Origin: Favolaschia claudopus | Taxonomy: Eukaryota > Basidiomycota > Agaricomycetes > Agaricales > Mycenaceae | Assembly: GCA_037176885.1 (NCBI GenBank) | Contig: JAWWNJ010000037.1 | Location: 310,001-374,000, forward strand | DNA: 64,000 nt | Direction: 5' to 3' | In this document: piece by piece, positions 44,805-56,567 of the stretch | Layout: the number at the start of each line of letters is the position of its first letter | Position numbering within the stretch: position 1 is the stretch's first letter | Translations under genes and position numbers: made by a program | The notes under the pieces: model-generated | Database searches by the model: none | What the model was told of the DNA's origin: nothing | Seen by the model: the letters and a program-made list of their open reading frames with translations, nothing else

Positions 44805-47626
44805 ATGAGATACGGACTATACTACTACGTGGAAAAACGCCCCACTTCGCTGCCCTTGCTCACTGTGAACGCGGAGGCCAGCATCAAGGAGCTTGCAGCA
44901 CAAGTGAAGCTTTATCAGGTCTTTGGAAACGACGCGGATCTCCCTATCGAGGCGGTCTATGCATTCCCTATTCCTGCGCGAGCGGTTGTAACGAGTTTCT
45001 GTATGATCAAGCAGGATGGGACGCGGGTGATTGGGAGGGTGCAGGAAAAGGAGGAAGCTAGGAAGACATACGATTCTGCGGTTGCGAAAGGAAAGCAGGC
45101 GTCGTTGATGGAGCAGCAAAACCCGGATGGTACGTTGGCAAGCTACTGTACCCAGCCGCAAAGACGTGTTAACAAGATTGCAGTGTTTCAAGTTGCGGTG
45201 GGGAATATTCCGGCCAAAGAACAGGTCAAAATCGAGCTTGTATACGCCACCGAACTGACTGAAGACGAGGAAAACGATTCCGTCCGCTTCCATCTACCTG
45301 TTCACATTGGCCCTCGTTACGGCCAGGCCCCCACCTTAGCTCTGTCTCGTAGAAACCGTAGAAACCCCGTCGCCAACCCCTCGCACACCTTTTCGCTCAA
45401 TATCACCGCAGCCATCGAGTCTGCTTCTCCCATAACCAAGATTGCCTGCCCCTCACACACGGTGTCGACCGAACTCGGGCCAGATCCAGCCCTTCCCAAC
45501 TACAAGGACTTGCCGTTCTCCAACTACGCTCGCGTGTCCCTCTCCTCCACCGCACCTCTCGACAAAGACTTCGTTCTCACTGTGAAATCCGCCGGGTTAG
45601 ATGCCCCCCGCTGCGTTGCCGAGCTCCACCCATCCCCTTCCCAGGACACCGTCGCTCTCACACTCACTTTCGTCCCGCGTTTCAAACTCCCGGACGTGCC
45701 ACGACAGGAATACATCTTCGTCGTCGATCGCAGCGACTCGATGGAAGGCGATCGTATCGCCGCTGCTCGCAAGGCGCTCGTCGTGATGCTGCGTTCTCTT
45801 CCGCACAAAGATTCGCTATTTCAGATCTGCTCCTTTGGGTCCAACTACCAGCTTTTGTGGAAGCAGAGTCGTCCGTATAATCAAGACACTCTAGAAGAAG
45901 CCACGCGTCACATAGACACTATGAAAGGTGATTTTGGCGGGACTGAAATCCGCAAGGCGCTCAGGGGTTGCTTCAGCGCACGCAAAGTCGACCGTCCAAC
46001 GGCTGTCCTCGTTTTAACGGATGGCGATGCATGGGACCTCGACGGTGTGCGCGAGGAAGTGGAGACCACCGTCACCGCTGCGCAGAAAAGTGCGCCTCTA
46101 CAAGTGTCTGTCCTGGGTATTGGCGACTCTGTATCGACCGCCATGTGTGAGGGTATTGCACGGTCGGGAAACGGGACGTGTATACTCGTGGGCGAACAGG
46201 AAACTAGTTTCACTGGGAAGGTCGCCCGTCTGTTGAAGGCTGCCAAGACACCGCCAATTTCGGATATCTCGGTTGATTGGGGACGGGTCGTTGAGGCGGC
46301 GAAGGGACCTGAAGCTGTTGAGGAAGATTTTGAGATGGTGGACGATGTGGTTGCGTCGAGCAAGAGCAAGACTCTAAATGTGTTTGATGAGAGTGTTGAT
46401 CCTATAGCGGTCGAAGAGACGGCGCCGCCTCCTGCACCACCTGTTCAATTGCCTCCACCTTCTGCCGTTCAGCAGTCACCTTTCAAAATCCGCAACCTTT
46501 TCCCTGGCACTCGCTTGAACGTGTATGCAATCTTGAAAGGTGTGCATTCATCTTCACTTCGGTATAGCCGCCCTCTGACCCACGGGGTCCAGGTCGGACT
46601 GTTCCAGACACCGTCATTCTGCGAGGTTCTACTCCGGACGGCGCACAGATCGAGCTCCCCGTCCCCGTTACATTGAGTCAATTGCAGAATGACGGCGCCA
46701 CGCCGACTGCCATCCACGCCCTCGCCGCGCGAAAGATCGTTCAGGATCTGGAAGATGGGAACCATGATCTCCGTGCAACGCTGTCGGACCCCGACGACGC
46801 AGACCTCCTCACGCGGACTGTTAAGGCAAGCATCGTGCGCCTCGGAGTCACCTATTCCATCTCGTCGAAACATACGTCGTTTGTTGCTGTCGATGAAACA
46901 ACGCAGGTGTCGCATGTTGCCGCTGAGCGTGTCGAGCCCCCCGGACGCTCGATACACCCACGTCGTCAGCCGCGGTTTGTGAGTTTGAGCGCGGACAGCT
47001 ACGACTGTGAACCTTCTCCTGAATCTCCACTTGTCACGGCTGGCAAATCTAGATCCAGGCTTGTTCAATCTGACTCTCTGTCAGTGGGATCGGCAGACGA
47101 AGAAGAAGAGGCCGTAGGCGAGGAGTCGGACGACGATAGCGACGTCTCAGGCTCGGTTGAGTCGGATGAAGACTCGGAGATGGATTGGGAGGCGGAGGCG
47201 GACGGGGACTCGGAGTCGGATATGGATATGGGGTTCCGCGGCGGTAGGTATTCAACGAGCTCCGCGCCTAAAGGAGGGAAGAGCAAGTCTGCGACGCGGA
47301 CGGATGCTGTTGAAGTGTTAGCCCGACTACAGTCTTTCGATGGTCGATTTACAGCTCAAGGGGTATTTGGTTTCGTTAAGCTGAAGGATGGTGTGGATTT
47401 GCAGGCTGTGAGGAATTTGTTCCCTGCGGGCGTGGCGGATGAGGTTGTTGCTACTATTCTGGCGATGTCGTTCCTTTCGACAAAGTTGGATGCCAGTGTT
47501 GAGAGGTATTCTTGGGAGGGGATGTATGAGAAGGCGAGGGAGTTTCTGGAGGAGGCGTCGGCCGGGACGGATGCGAAGATTTCTGTGGATAAGTTGGAGG
47601 CCGAAGTTGGCAAGCTCTTGGCTTGA
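44805..47626 (+). CDS. VIT domain and vWA domain protein
   Basis: About 920 residues, same architecture as inter-alpha-trypsin inhibitor heavy chain and VWA5A-type proteins. The VIT domain comes first: MRYGLYYYVEKRPTSLPLL, NDADLPIEAVYAFPIP, and GRVQEKEEARKTYDSAVAKG, the hallmark of this domain. Then comes vWA with a MIDAS: DRSDSM (D-x-S-x-S), a Thr in GGTEIRKAL and Asp in VLTDGDAWD, so metal-dependent ligand binding is expected. A Pro-rich linker (TAPPPAPPVQLPPP) follows. One intron at about 46541-46591 joins AILKG to RTVPDTVILRG. The C-terminal half has an acidic Ser/Asp/Glu run (47095-47215) and a helical end (FLSTKLDASVERYSWEG). No signal peptide is visible, so it is probably intracellular. 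Function in fungi is unknown. Confidence 0.85.
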
Positions 47627-47874
47627 ATTTATTGAGCTGGTTCAACGAAATACGCAACTGAAGGAAAACTCCACTCCCAAAATTTCGTTTGTGCGACACA
47701 TACAGCCTACGACAACAATTTATTCCTTAGACAATACTTCTCGACGCGCTTCCTCCTTCGCCAATTGTGTATCCTAAAACCACGACAAGCCCAACATAGC
47801 TACACCACTATGGTCTGCAGTGCAGTTCATACAGCGGCATTCAATCGAAAGGAATTGGGTATATTAACCAGTTT

Positions 47875-50331
47875 TCACTGCAATCTGGGCTTCCATTTCG
47901 TCCCCGCTTTATCGGTCACAGTTAGACCACCATGGGCCAAGGCTTCTGCCCAACGGACCCATTCGCTCTTTTTGATATCACGTCTACGAGAAAGGATGAG
48001 TATCGAGTATTGTTCGCAGATGGACAACAGCACATACTCGTTCGTCGGCCAGCTAAAGCACTTCACCTGCAGCTCATCAGGATTAAAATCGCGCTGGTAC
48101 ATGAAATTGCGAAAGAAAGTGTCCCAAGCGCCGATGTTTCTGAAAAAACAATTTCGGTCAACATACTGGACGACGAGGGGGCGGTTGCTGCATACCTGTC
48201 GAACTGATCAAAATCCAAGATTATTTTACGGAGGGACTTGACCATTTCGCGGGGACAGATATCTTGGACGGTCTGTATCTTGTCCTGTTAGCAGAGGGTC
48301 TTAGTAGCGGCCTGTTGATGAAGGATGACAACGAACCTGGGTCAATGCAGACCCATAGATTGATATGGAGGAGAGGTTTGGGCACAGAGTATATATTTTC
48401 GACTTCAAAGTGTCGGCTTGATCAACGAAAATGACGAGTTCGGCCAATTTGGCCCCGTGCACCTCTAGGAATGAATTGGGGCACTCGGAAGTCAAATAGA
48501 CGAGGCGACGGAGTGAAGGCAATCTGTAGACCATCAGCAAACGGATTCACGATGAACGGATACGACTTACTTCATCTGCGTCAACAAGGATAGAAATGAC
48601 GAAGATGCCTTAGTAACCCACAATTCGTTCATATTGGCCAACGCGTCGACGGATGTGCATTCACTGTCGCCAAATATAATATCGCTTGTCCAATTAAGCT
48701 TCTGAAGCATGGGAAATTCGTTGAATATCGTAGCCGAAACGGGCTTCTCTGCTCGGAGGGGCGCTGAGAATTCGAGTAGCGCAGAACCTGCGGCTTTCGC
48801 CAGCCTCTCAAAGGCCTCCCAGCAGATCACCGTCCCGGGAGGCGAGAATGGGTAGTAAACCGATGTTTCGATCGTCCCGAATTGCTCAAAATTCCCAACG
48901 GCATGCTCAGGGGCATCGCGACCGCCTCCCCCGAACCGAAGCAAGCCTGTGGTTTGCGCAAGCATGATAGAGGCCCAGTCTTCCCCGTCGGGAGCGCTCT
49001 CCAGCTCGGGGTAGTCGCCCTCGGGGTAGATGGAGCAGAATGTGAGGCTGCGAACGCCAGGCGCGACTGTGAGGTACTTTTCGAGGATCGAGATGAAACA
49101 TGCTGCATCAATGAAATGTGTGATAGTGACGTGCGCGTAGTAGTGGGGTAACGCAAGCCGCTTGAGAACTTGTATCAGACTTGAGAAGAAATGCGCGGGG
49201 GACACTCCTTACGTGGAATACCTTGGACACCAAAAGCAGCGATAACCTGGGCGAAGTCTCCCTGTTTGTAGAGAACCCAGCAGCGCATGCAGCTTCCTTG
49301 TCTGGCATTGCGAAATATAGAATCAAACCCAGAATCTTGTCCTTAATGCCGTCAGGTACGTTGGCCAGAGGCACGAAGGATGGATTAAGCGAGGGCGTGA
49401 TAATGGAGGTCGCAGGAACGTGCGGGCTGAATGATGTTTGAGGAGAGTTGAAGGATTTCGCAGCTCCACACTCACCGTCTATCCATGTATCGCACCAGTG
49501 CCATGATCACCGGGCTCGTCTCGTAGGATCGTTCGTCCACACCTCCAACTCCAATCCATATCCCCTTCCAGGGCTTAACTTGAATGACCTCCAGAGGACA
49601 ACTTTTGAGCTTCTCATAGGCCCAGTGAACCGCACGAGGTCTAGGAAGTACGAGGGTGCGAAGCCGTTTTGCTTTGGCAAGGTGGAGAAAAAGTTTCGCG
49701 ACACGAGGTGTGGACGTAGGAAACGGACAATCGAAGATGCACTAACAGAAAAGAGGACGACTAAGTGCAGGTAAGCGAAGTTATGGCTGTATCTTACCAG
49801 GCGATCCCACTCCGGAATACATTGACAAATTGTATTCATGAGCTGCGAGATCATTTTGTTGTCTCGGAAGTTGTATTCAAGTTGGCCATTCCAGAGAATG
49901 AGGCGAGTCGGGCTGATGAGTTTGAGGCCGTTGCATAATCCGGTCGTATCGTCTGCAGAGTAGAGCTGAAGCGAAAGAAGAATATCGGTGATATTAGGTG
50001 CGTATTGCAAGATGGTGTACATGAGCGGTCCATATCCGCCTTCGACTCGTAACTTCTTGATGAATTGACCGAGCTCCTTGTTGCCCGAGAGTGCGACGCT
50101 CAAAGCTTTAGCCTGAGCTTTGGAACGGATGGGGACTGTGTTGTAGAGAAGGGGTGTGGCAACGCGGAGCCATGCTTTACAAACGACAAGACATGTAGAG
50201 GTCGGCGAGTCGCCCGAATACGTTGCGAATGGCGATACTTCAGAGGTATCGCTGAAGAGTTCATCAGATATTTTCAAGGTCGGCGCGAGGATTTCTGAGA
50301 TGATCTCGTCGGGGAGGGAGACGCTCGACAT
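47875..50331 (-). CDS. F-box domain protein, paralogue 3 (inverted copy of paralogue 2)
   Basis: Start MSSVSLPDEIISEILAPTL; the F-box continues through CLVVCKAWLRVATPLLYN. Intron 1 ends at TTTTCTGTTAG, giving CIFDCPFPTSTPRVAKL in exon 2, then LRTLVLPRPRAVHWAYEKL. Later blocks (HYYAHVTITHFIDAACFIS, ICWEAFERLAKAAG, EFPMLQKLNWTSDIIF, PNSFLEVHGAKLAELVI) parallel those of paralogue 2 almost residue for residue. The last exon ends WVRWAEALAHGGLTV, with TGA at 47875-47877. No stop or lost splice site was found, so both copies may work. Convergent with the VIT/vWA gene across 250 bases. Confidence 0.75.
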
Positions 50332-50864
50332 CTTGACTCGGAGCTTACTATGTGCTTGATGAGAGTCGCTCAGACACATCTCAGATGGTCAACTTGAGCG
50401 GGACGTACCGTTTCAAATCTGCCTGGACACTGGACCGTTCCCTTGGGGGTCCCAACGCAAAGAGTCAAAAGAGACCAAAGATCCGCATAGGAGTCCCTTT
50501 ATATAGGCGTCCTATATAGGCTTAGCGCCTCGAGGCTTGTGCTGCCCCCCATTTGGGAACAAAGAACAAAAAAGACAAGAACCAGAGACGCGTCAAGTCA
50601 CAGTCAGCTGACGTCACATTATCGCGTCTGTCTGATGCGCTTGCCTCGTGCTTTCATAACCTCTTGTTGGGCGTACGACTGCGTACGAATTGTCGGCAAA
50701 AATTACCCAACAAAAATTACCCAACATCCGTCATGCGTGCCTTTCAACCCAACGGAAGCGGTGTGCAACCGTAGGTGCTCGGATACACGTTCCACTGAAC
50801 GCAGGAGCAGTAACATCAAGAATTATGGCTAGATTTGCTACATCCACTATTCCATAGGATGTAC
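50332..50864. other. Promoter of paralogue 3 and spacer to the P450 gene
   Basis: The first ~290 bases are the duplicated F-box promoter. Beyond it lie a perfect CRE-type palindrome (50609-50616), a direct repeat of CAAAAATTACCCAA at 50697-50724, and a stretch near 50728-50760 similar to 54474-54506. No gene is present. Confidence 0.55.
50609..50616. promoter_or_regulatory. CRE-like palindrome TGACGTCA
   Basis: Perfect 8-base TGACGTCA, the consensus site of ATF/CREB-type bZIP factors, about 280 bases upstream of the F-box paralogue 3 start and preceded by CAGTCAGC. A second one is at 56293-56300. Whether it is used is unknown. Confidence 0.4.
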
Positions 50865-53406
50865 TTATGGTTTGTACACGAATCCGAATGGGTTCGAGTC
50901 TATAAGCGATCCAACCGTGTTTCGCAACTCCTGAACAAAAGGCTTGACCAAAACAGGCAGCTGGCTGCCTGCATCGGCATCACTCCTCACACTGGGGAGT
51001 TGTACAATCGGAGTAATCGTACGCCCTATGTCCCCAGCGGGGACCGCGAGCTCAAACTCCAGGCTTCGGACAAGCGTGAATAGCAGGGCTTTTAACCTGC
51101 AAACATTGATCGGTGAGCACATACTCGGCGGCGGCGAGAACACGTCGACATACTCAATGATGGAGAATCGGAATCCGATGCATGCTCGCGGTCCGCCAAG
51201 GAAGGTGAGCATCTGGCTCCAAACACCGGGAATGTGGGTCGAGATGGACGGCGTGCGCTGCCATCGCTCGGGACTGTGGGCAAGATTGTTTTCGAAACTC
51301 AGTTCTCCTTTCCTGAGATTCACGGATGAAACTTTACATATACTCCGCTGCGTCGGCACCCCAGATGTCCTGGATCTCGGTTTATAGCAAGGATCGGCAT
51401 GACGATCCATTGGCCTTTGCGAATTCTACCGAGTGATCAGCTCGTTCGATGGACGGTAAGTAGAAGCGTGATACATACTCCAAAGTGTCGTGTACAATTC
51501 CATTTCGGTCGGTGTAAGGAGTTCCGAGAGGAATTATGTCGTCTCGCGTGGCCTGCACGGACTGGAGTAGCGTAGGATCAGACAGTCGAAGATTCACCAG
51601 CGATGAACCACTCACACGCAGTGGGTACGGGAGCATTACCGCGTAGCGTCTCACGAACGACGCAGTCCAGATAAGGGAGGGAGTTGAGGTCATCCATGGA
51701 TGGGGTATCGTTGTCCAGCGATAGAAGTTCCTCCCGAAGACAAGTTTGGATCTTTGGATTTTTGGCCAATTCGTATACGGTCCATGACGCCGCAGTGCTG
51801 CAGAAAATTGGCCAAGAAGCTTGTGCTAGATGGAAGACACGAATACCTAGTCCTGCGGAACAATTAATCTCCATGTCAAAGCTTGTGTAGCGCAACAAAC
51901 TCACGTTTCGTGCCCAGCGACCAGGAATGTTGGCACCTCTGTTCACGATCGTTTCATCAGCGAATAGCATATAACACAAGGATAATCAACGACTCACGAG
52001 CGAGCACATCGTCATCGGACATGCGTTGCGATTCTGGGATATCTTTATCCATATTGGCGCGGACGAGTAGAGAAAGCAAGTCCCGGGCGGTACGGCTCTC
52101 CACACCCGCCACAGCCTGACGCTTGCTCTCCTCCAACAAACCCATCCCAATCCTTCGCATAGTAGCCCTGCGCAGCGTCGATGGTGTGGTCGATCTTCAG
52201 TTTGGGCTGAGTGAACGAACAAGTTTTATTTATTTGAGACGACGCTGAAGCAGGGGAGGCATAAGGAGGACGAACCAAGATGGGTCTTAGCAACGGGAAC
52301 GTCATTCGCAGGAAGCCAAGGAGGGTTTTCTCCGGATCTCCTATGGCAGATACCTTCGTGAAGGCATCGTGCAACTCGTCTCGTTCGCGGGACCCGGCAT
52401 TTCCGAGAGATTTGAAATCGTAGTTGAAGCCTGGGTCGGGCGGGCAGTCAGCTACTTCTCTGAAGCACTGGATAGAAAGTCTGACTACCTGCTTGGCCAA
52501 TGATATCCAATGTAGCGGTGCTGAATTCAGGAATAACGTTTAGCTTGGCGGTACCTCCGCTTTGAGTCGCTTTCGCAGCCCAGATGTCTCGAAGCTAAGA
52601 AATGTCCTATCAATGAATGCGGCATGGGCAAACGAGAATTCACGAACATGTTTTGATTTCTCGACAAAGAGCGGTGTCAGAGCACGGAGGTGGGTGGGTC
52701 CAAAAGCCGGATTCTGCATTCAAGCCGCGTCAGATTAAGCCGAAATCCAGATTGAAGGGGTGCATCTGTCACCATGACTCGGCGCTTTACAATCGTATGC
52801 TTAGCTAGCTGGAGGTTGATATGTAGACTGATTCGCACACACCTGCTTCTTATGCTCATCTTCCTCCACAACGAGGACACCTTCAAGCAAACAGTAATAT
52901 GCCTTGGCAGCCATCCCCAAAGCTCGGAGGCGTACCAGGTCCCACGATACGTCCTATCGAGTAGCGAGCTTGTGCGGGTTTCTGGTAAATGTAGCTATGG
53001 GAAAGAATGTGCTGTATGGCTTTGGTATCCGTAGTGTAAAAATGGCTGAACTAGAGCGAAATCGGGATGGATGGTTTGTCTAAAGGGACGATTAGCACGA
53101 TGCACTCACTCCAAAGAATCCGTTGATGCGTAGGTTTCGTCCGTATTCCTTGGTCCAGCGGCCTTCCTGGCCATCAAACTGGATTCGGGCATGAATTGGA
53201 GATTTCTGTGAGTACTATACATTACAAAGATAACTCACGTTTTTGAACATCTGCTGCCTGTTTCCCAGCAGCCAGTGGTCGGACTTGGGACCCGGCAGTT
53301 TGCTCAGCGGGGAAGTAACCTCGTCGTAGAATAGCTTGAATATTGTGTAAATTGCATAGACGCCTAGCGCAACCGCTACTGACGCTCCAAGCGAGAACGA
53401 CAGCAT
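50865..53406 (-). CDS. Cytochrome P450 monooxygenase
   Basis: Haem-thiolate oxygenase anchored in the ER. Start ATG 53406; a membrane anchor [19 protein letters not shown] is followed by the Pro hinge [15 protein letters not shown]. Exons read on through [21 protein letters not shown] and [16 protein letters not shown]. The I-helix is FLVAGHETT, split by an intron, continuing [10 protein letters not shown]. The ExxR motif is VVRETLR, the meander region contains ERW, and the haem loop is [13 protein letters not shown] with the ligand Cys. The end is [12 protein letters not shown] with TAA at 50865-50867. About a dozen introns; those near 51560-51640 and 52150-52240 are approximate. Layout matches the large Agaricomycete P450 families in the CYP4-like clan. 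Substrate unknown. Pro and haem motifs are all intact. Confidence 0.82.
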
Positions 53407-54864
53407 TGCTGGGCTTGCAAGAAGATGAAGGGGAAATAATGAGAGAACTGCGTGCCGACTCGGATGGGGCCGCTTTTATGCAGTATCGACAAGAGTATCG
53501 ATTCCATAGTAGTCACAAGCACAAGTCAATCTGCGGCACACCAACGTATGCATTGCGGCAAAGCGGATCCTATAGGTGCTCCAACTCAAGAGACGATGGC
53601 AACTCCAGGACCGTGGCGACGCGCGCCGGTCGCAGGACTTGTACGCGGAGGATGAGTTGTAGGCGCCGATTTGTAGCTCCGTTTGCGTAATCATGTCTGA
53701 CAGGTTTGAGCTTACGCAGCAGATTGCCGACAACGCCTCAACAACCTACTCCTTACATCCTTCCTCGACCTTTCTCCTTCACCAATTGTGTATTCTGGAT
53801 CTATGGTCGACGGCGGACGAGGCTATGCATCTGCATTACAATCTACAGCGCCATTCAATCAAATGAATGAAATGATTAGTACTTGACTGTTCTGTCATTG
53901 AAGTATAGTACTGTACTAATCCGACCGGTTGTTCACGTTATGCGTGACGCCGGGTTGTGAACTGAACAATTTTGAACAGGGTGACGGGTGACGGGGACTT
54001 TTTCGGCCCAAAAAGGGCAAGAAAATCGAAAAAATCTCCGGCCGGCATCCGCCGAGCAATGCCGGCCTACCATATATGGTAATTTTGATGTGATTGACGT
54101 GTTGTGAACAACTTGTCCAGTGAACAATTTGGGTGACGGGTGACACCCAGTGAACAACCGGTCGGATTAGTACAGTAGTGTCTGTACGCTCAAAAAGAAC
54201 ATCCAACGGTTTGAACAAGACAGCGGATTGCGGCTAACCTGCCAATTCCCTGCACTAGCGATAGGAGTCTACTAACTGGCTACGAACTTCGATGTATGCT
54301 GGCGGTTTTCGCATTTACAAGTTATTTTGTTTATTTTGTTCTGAATGGCTTTGCACCGCAGTCGTTGGCTGAAGAGTATCCCGTCCTATGCGCCTATCTT
54401 GTGCTTTTGCATGTTCTTGTCAAGCATACTATCTACCGGGCATCGCCCGAAGGCCGACAAGAAAATTCCTCAACACTCATCATGCCTGCCTTTCAACCCG
54501 ACAGAAAGTTATCATTGTTCGGTGTCCAACTGTATGAGTACTCAATCTGACGTTCTACTTATTCCTAGGTTCATTCACAATGTTTTAGAGTCAGCTGACG
54601 GTCCCAGTGAAGTCAAGAATGAACCGCAACAGGATTGAAGTCCATCTCGCTACGAACATAGAGCGACATTGAATATGTTCATGTCAAATCGAACATACCG
54701 AATTTTGCCAGTGCCTCTCAATCCCCGGTGCTTTCAACGCACCGGCACTCCCAATGCATTGCACCGGTATTCTCGATGCGCCGGTGTTCCAGTTCTCCCC
54801 ACGACACATCCATAAAATAACTTCTATCATGTACGCTATAGTATTCCCAAGTCCTCCTCCTCGA
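53407..54864. other. Intergenic region with a MITE
   Basis: About 1.46 kb. 53911-54175 is a MITE (separate entry). 54296-54638 contains short frames only, and 54474-54506 resembles 50728-50760 (GCCTTTCAACCC core). The last ~200 bases before 54865 repeat CACCGG-type motifs near 54728-54786. Confidence 0.5.
53911..54175. mobile_element. Tc1/mariner-type MITE with perfect 26-base TIRs
   Basis: A 265-base element. The left end begins CTGTACTAATCCGACCGG and the right end is its exact inverse complement. The perfect match runs 26 bases at each end (53911-53936 and 54150-54175). Both ends are flanked by TA (53909-53910 and 54176-54177), the target-site duplication of the Tc1/mariner superfamily. 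Subterminal copies of GTGACGGGTGAC and of GTGAAC/GAACAA motifs are present near both ends. No coding capacity. The perfect TIRs suggest recent movement. Confidence 0.85.
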
Positions 54865-56046
54865 ATGTCGCTCACACAAACCAAAGATGGCTCCCATGCA
54901 ATCTTCCTGTACAAAACCCCACCTGCGCTCTCATTAGACCAGTTCGAACGCCTGATCGACGGCCTCATGGACCAAGTGGTCGTCTTGCCGGTCATCCAGG
55001 AGAATCTGAATAAATTGGACATGGTATGTATTGAAACAATTGCTCTGTACTTATTATATACTCCGATCATGCATTCACTTATGTCTTTCCGGTGTGCAGA
55101 TCTTCCAAACCAACGCGGTGGACAACCAAGCCGCAGCTTTTGGGTTTCCGCCTCGAGACCAGATCGTCGTCGCTGTTGGTCGAAGCGAGGTAAGTGAATA
55201 ATCATGCGTTCAATCATTTCCGTGGCTTGCTTCGTGACCAGTAATCCGCCTATTCACTGTTCAGACTTTCGACCAATGGAGTGCGGTGCGTTGCACATGC
55301 AACTCTACACACCTATCGCAAATTTATTCGTAATTTACAACAAGGTCATGCAATCTCCCGACGTCCGCGCGTTATTCAACAAAGGCAAAGCCTTCGGCCT
55401 GGACAATTGCGCTTCACTCTCCGCAATCGACGTCTACTCGGCTCAGGCTGTCTCCTCTACGACGGGGGTAAATACAAACAACACATACCACCTTTTCTTC
55501 GCGTACAACGTCCCGCCGGACCTTGCGGCCTCGAAAACATACGACCTCGATTTCAACGAATTCTTAGAGGGCTTCCTCAAAGTCCCGGTGGTCCAGAAAA
55601 ATGTCGTGGATTTGAAATCGGTGCGACGAGGATTCAGTTGATTAAACCCAACGCAATTGATTGGGCTCCAGTGGAAATATAGCAGCGAATTGGATGACAG
55701 CATTGGCGATTTCGGGTACTCAAGATGTCGGACCTTGCTCTCTTGTGCTGTGGTGGAGGTACGATTCGGACCTTGAAATTGTCGCGTTGAACTACGTTGA
55801 TGTGTCTTACTTAAATTCAGAACGCAGACAATCTAATGGAGGTATGTAATAATAACCAACTCAACTCAACCGCACATCGACTCATGGAATGAACCGAATT
55901 AAATTTTGCTACGACAGATAATGAATGACCCCGCAGCCCAACAGTACGTGCTGGACAGCAGCGAAGGTGGTGGCGATCAACAATTCAATCTCAAGAAAAA
56001 CGGTTATATGTTTACCGCGAATTTCGAGTCCAAAATTTCCACTTAA
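54865..56046 (+). CDS. Hypothetical two-repeat alpha/beta protein
   Basis: About 270 residues, no confident family. Exons 54865-55023, 55100-55189, 55263-55283, about 55343-55610, and three more to the TAA at 56044-56046 join in phase. The first repeat reads HAIFLYKTPPALSLDQFERL, VVLPVIQENLNKLDM, IFQTNAVDNQAAAFGFPP, then IVVAVGRSETFDQWSAVMQS. The second repeats the pattern: YHLFFAYNVPPDLAASKTYD, FNEFLEGFLKVPVVQKNVVD, SELDDSIGDFGYSRCR, then NADNLMEIMNDPAAQQYVLD. This beta-alpha-alpha-beta spacing resembles dimeric alpha/beta-barrel (EthD or Dabb-like) proteins arranged in tandem. No catalytic residue is identifiable. A 21-base exon (TFDQWSA) is the smallest. Confidence 0.6.
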
Positions 56047-56567
56047 TAGCGCCAGTGCTTGACGGGGCGGCTGCGTTGGTTGCGCGTCGAAGGTCAAAAG
56101 GGTGCTAAATAATTATTAGGAGTTGTACTTTCCATACATGCAAGATGCTGCTTCAGTATACAGGATAAAAAATTGGATACAATTTTGATGTGTTGAGCAG
56201 GACGAGGACGGCTCGTGCGTAAGGTCTTCGCAGGTGTCGAATGAGCGAGGAATGAGCGCGAGCATCAAGATCAGCAAAGTATTAGAAACGCGTGACGTCA
56301 CAGTCAGGTGCAATGTGAGCCGTGACTGACAGCGAGTCCGTGAGCACTACCACTAGTACTGTACCACTGATCCAGTCCTCAAGCCTCAAGTATGACGGAC
56401 ACCCGTCATCCTGAGCAAAGTTCGAGTTCATTACCTGCGTCGACGTTCGGGTTACTTAATCGACTTGACCTCGACATTGACGATCATCTGTGAACAAGCC
56501 ACTGGCAGAGTACTGTACGTCTCCAGTCGACTGTAGCGATATCTAAGAATCTCACAGACGATAATAC
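56047..56567. other. Intergenic region
   Basis: About 520 bases. It contains a CRE-like palindrome TGACGTCA at 56293-56300 followed by CAGTCAGG, the same context as the site near 50609. A possible start (ATG near 56390, MTDTRHPEQSSSSLP) cannot be joined with confidence to the exon at 56568. Confidence 0.45.

Larger units (their letters stand above)
47875..50620 (-). repeat. Right arm of the inverted segmental duplication
   Basis: Inverse copy of 36690-39480 including coding exons, introns and promoter blocks (TATA region near 50496-50516, the CTCGAGGC block near 50530, CAAATGGGG region near 50550). The promoter arm has small indels, including a second ATATAGG. Confidence 0.75.

Noticed and set aside
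49681..49740. Apparent loss of an intron acceptor (AG to AC) in F-box paralogue 3
   Set aside because: An upstream acceptor (TTTTCTGTTAG) gives an in-frame exon that matches both paralogues, so the splice site is not lost.
26131..53406. Secondary-metabolite cluster built from FMO, P450 and transporters
   Set aside because: No polyketide synthase, NRPS, terpene cyclase or other backbone enzyme is present, and these genes are separated by unrelated ones.
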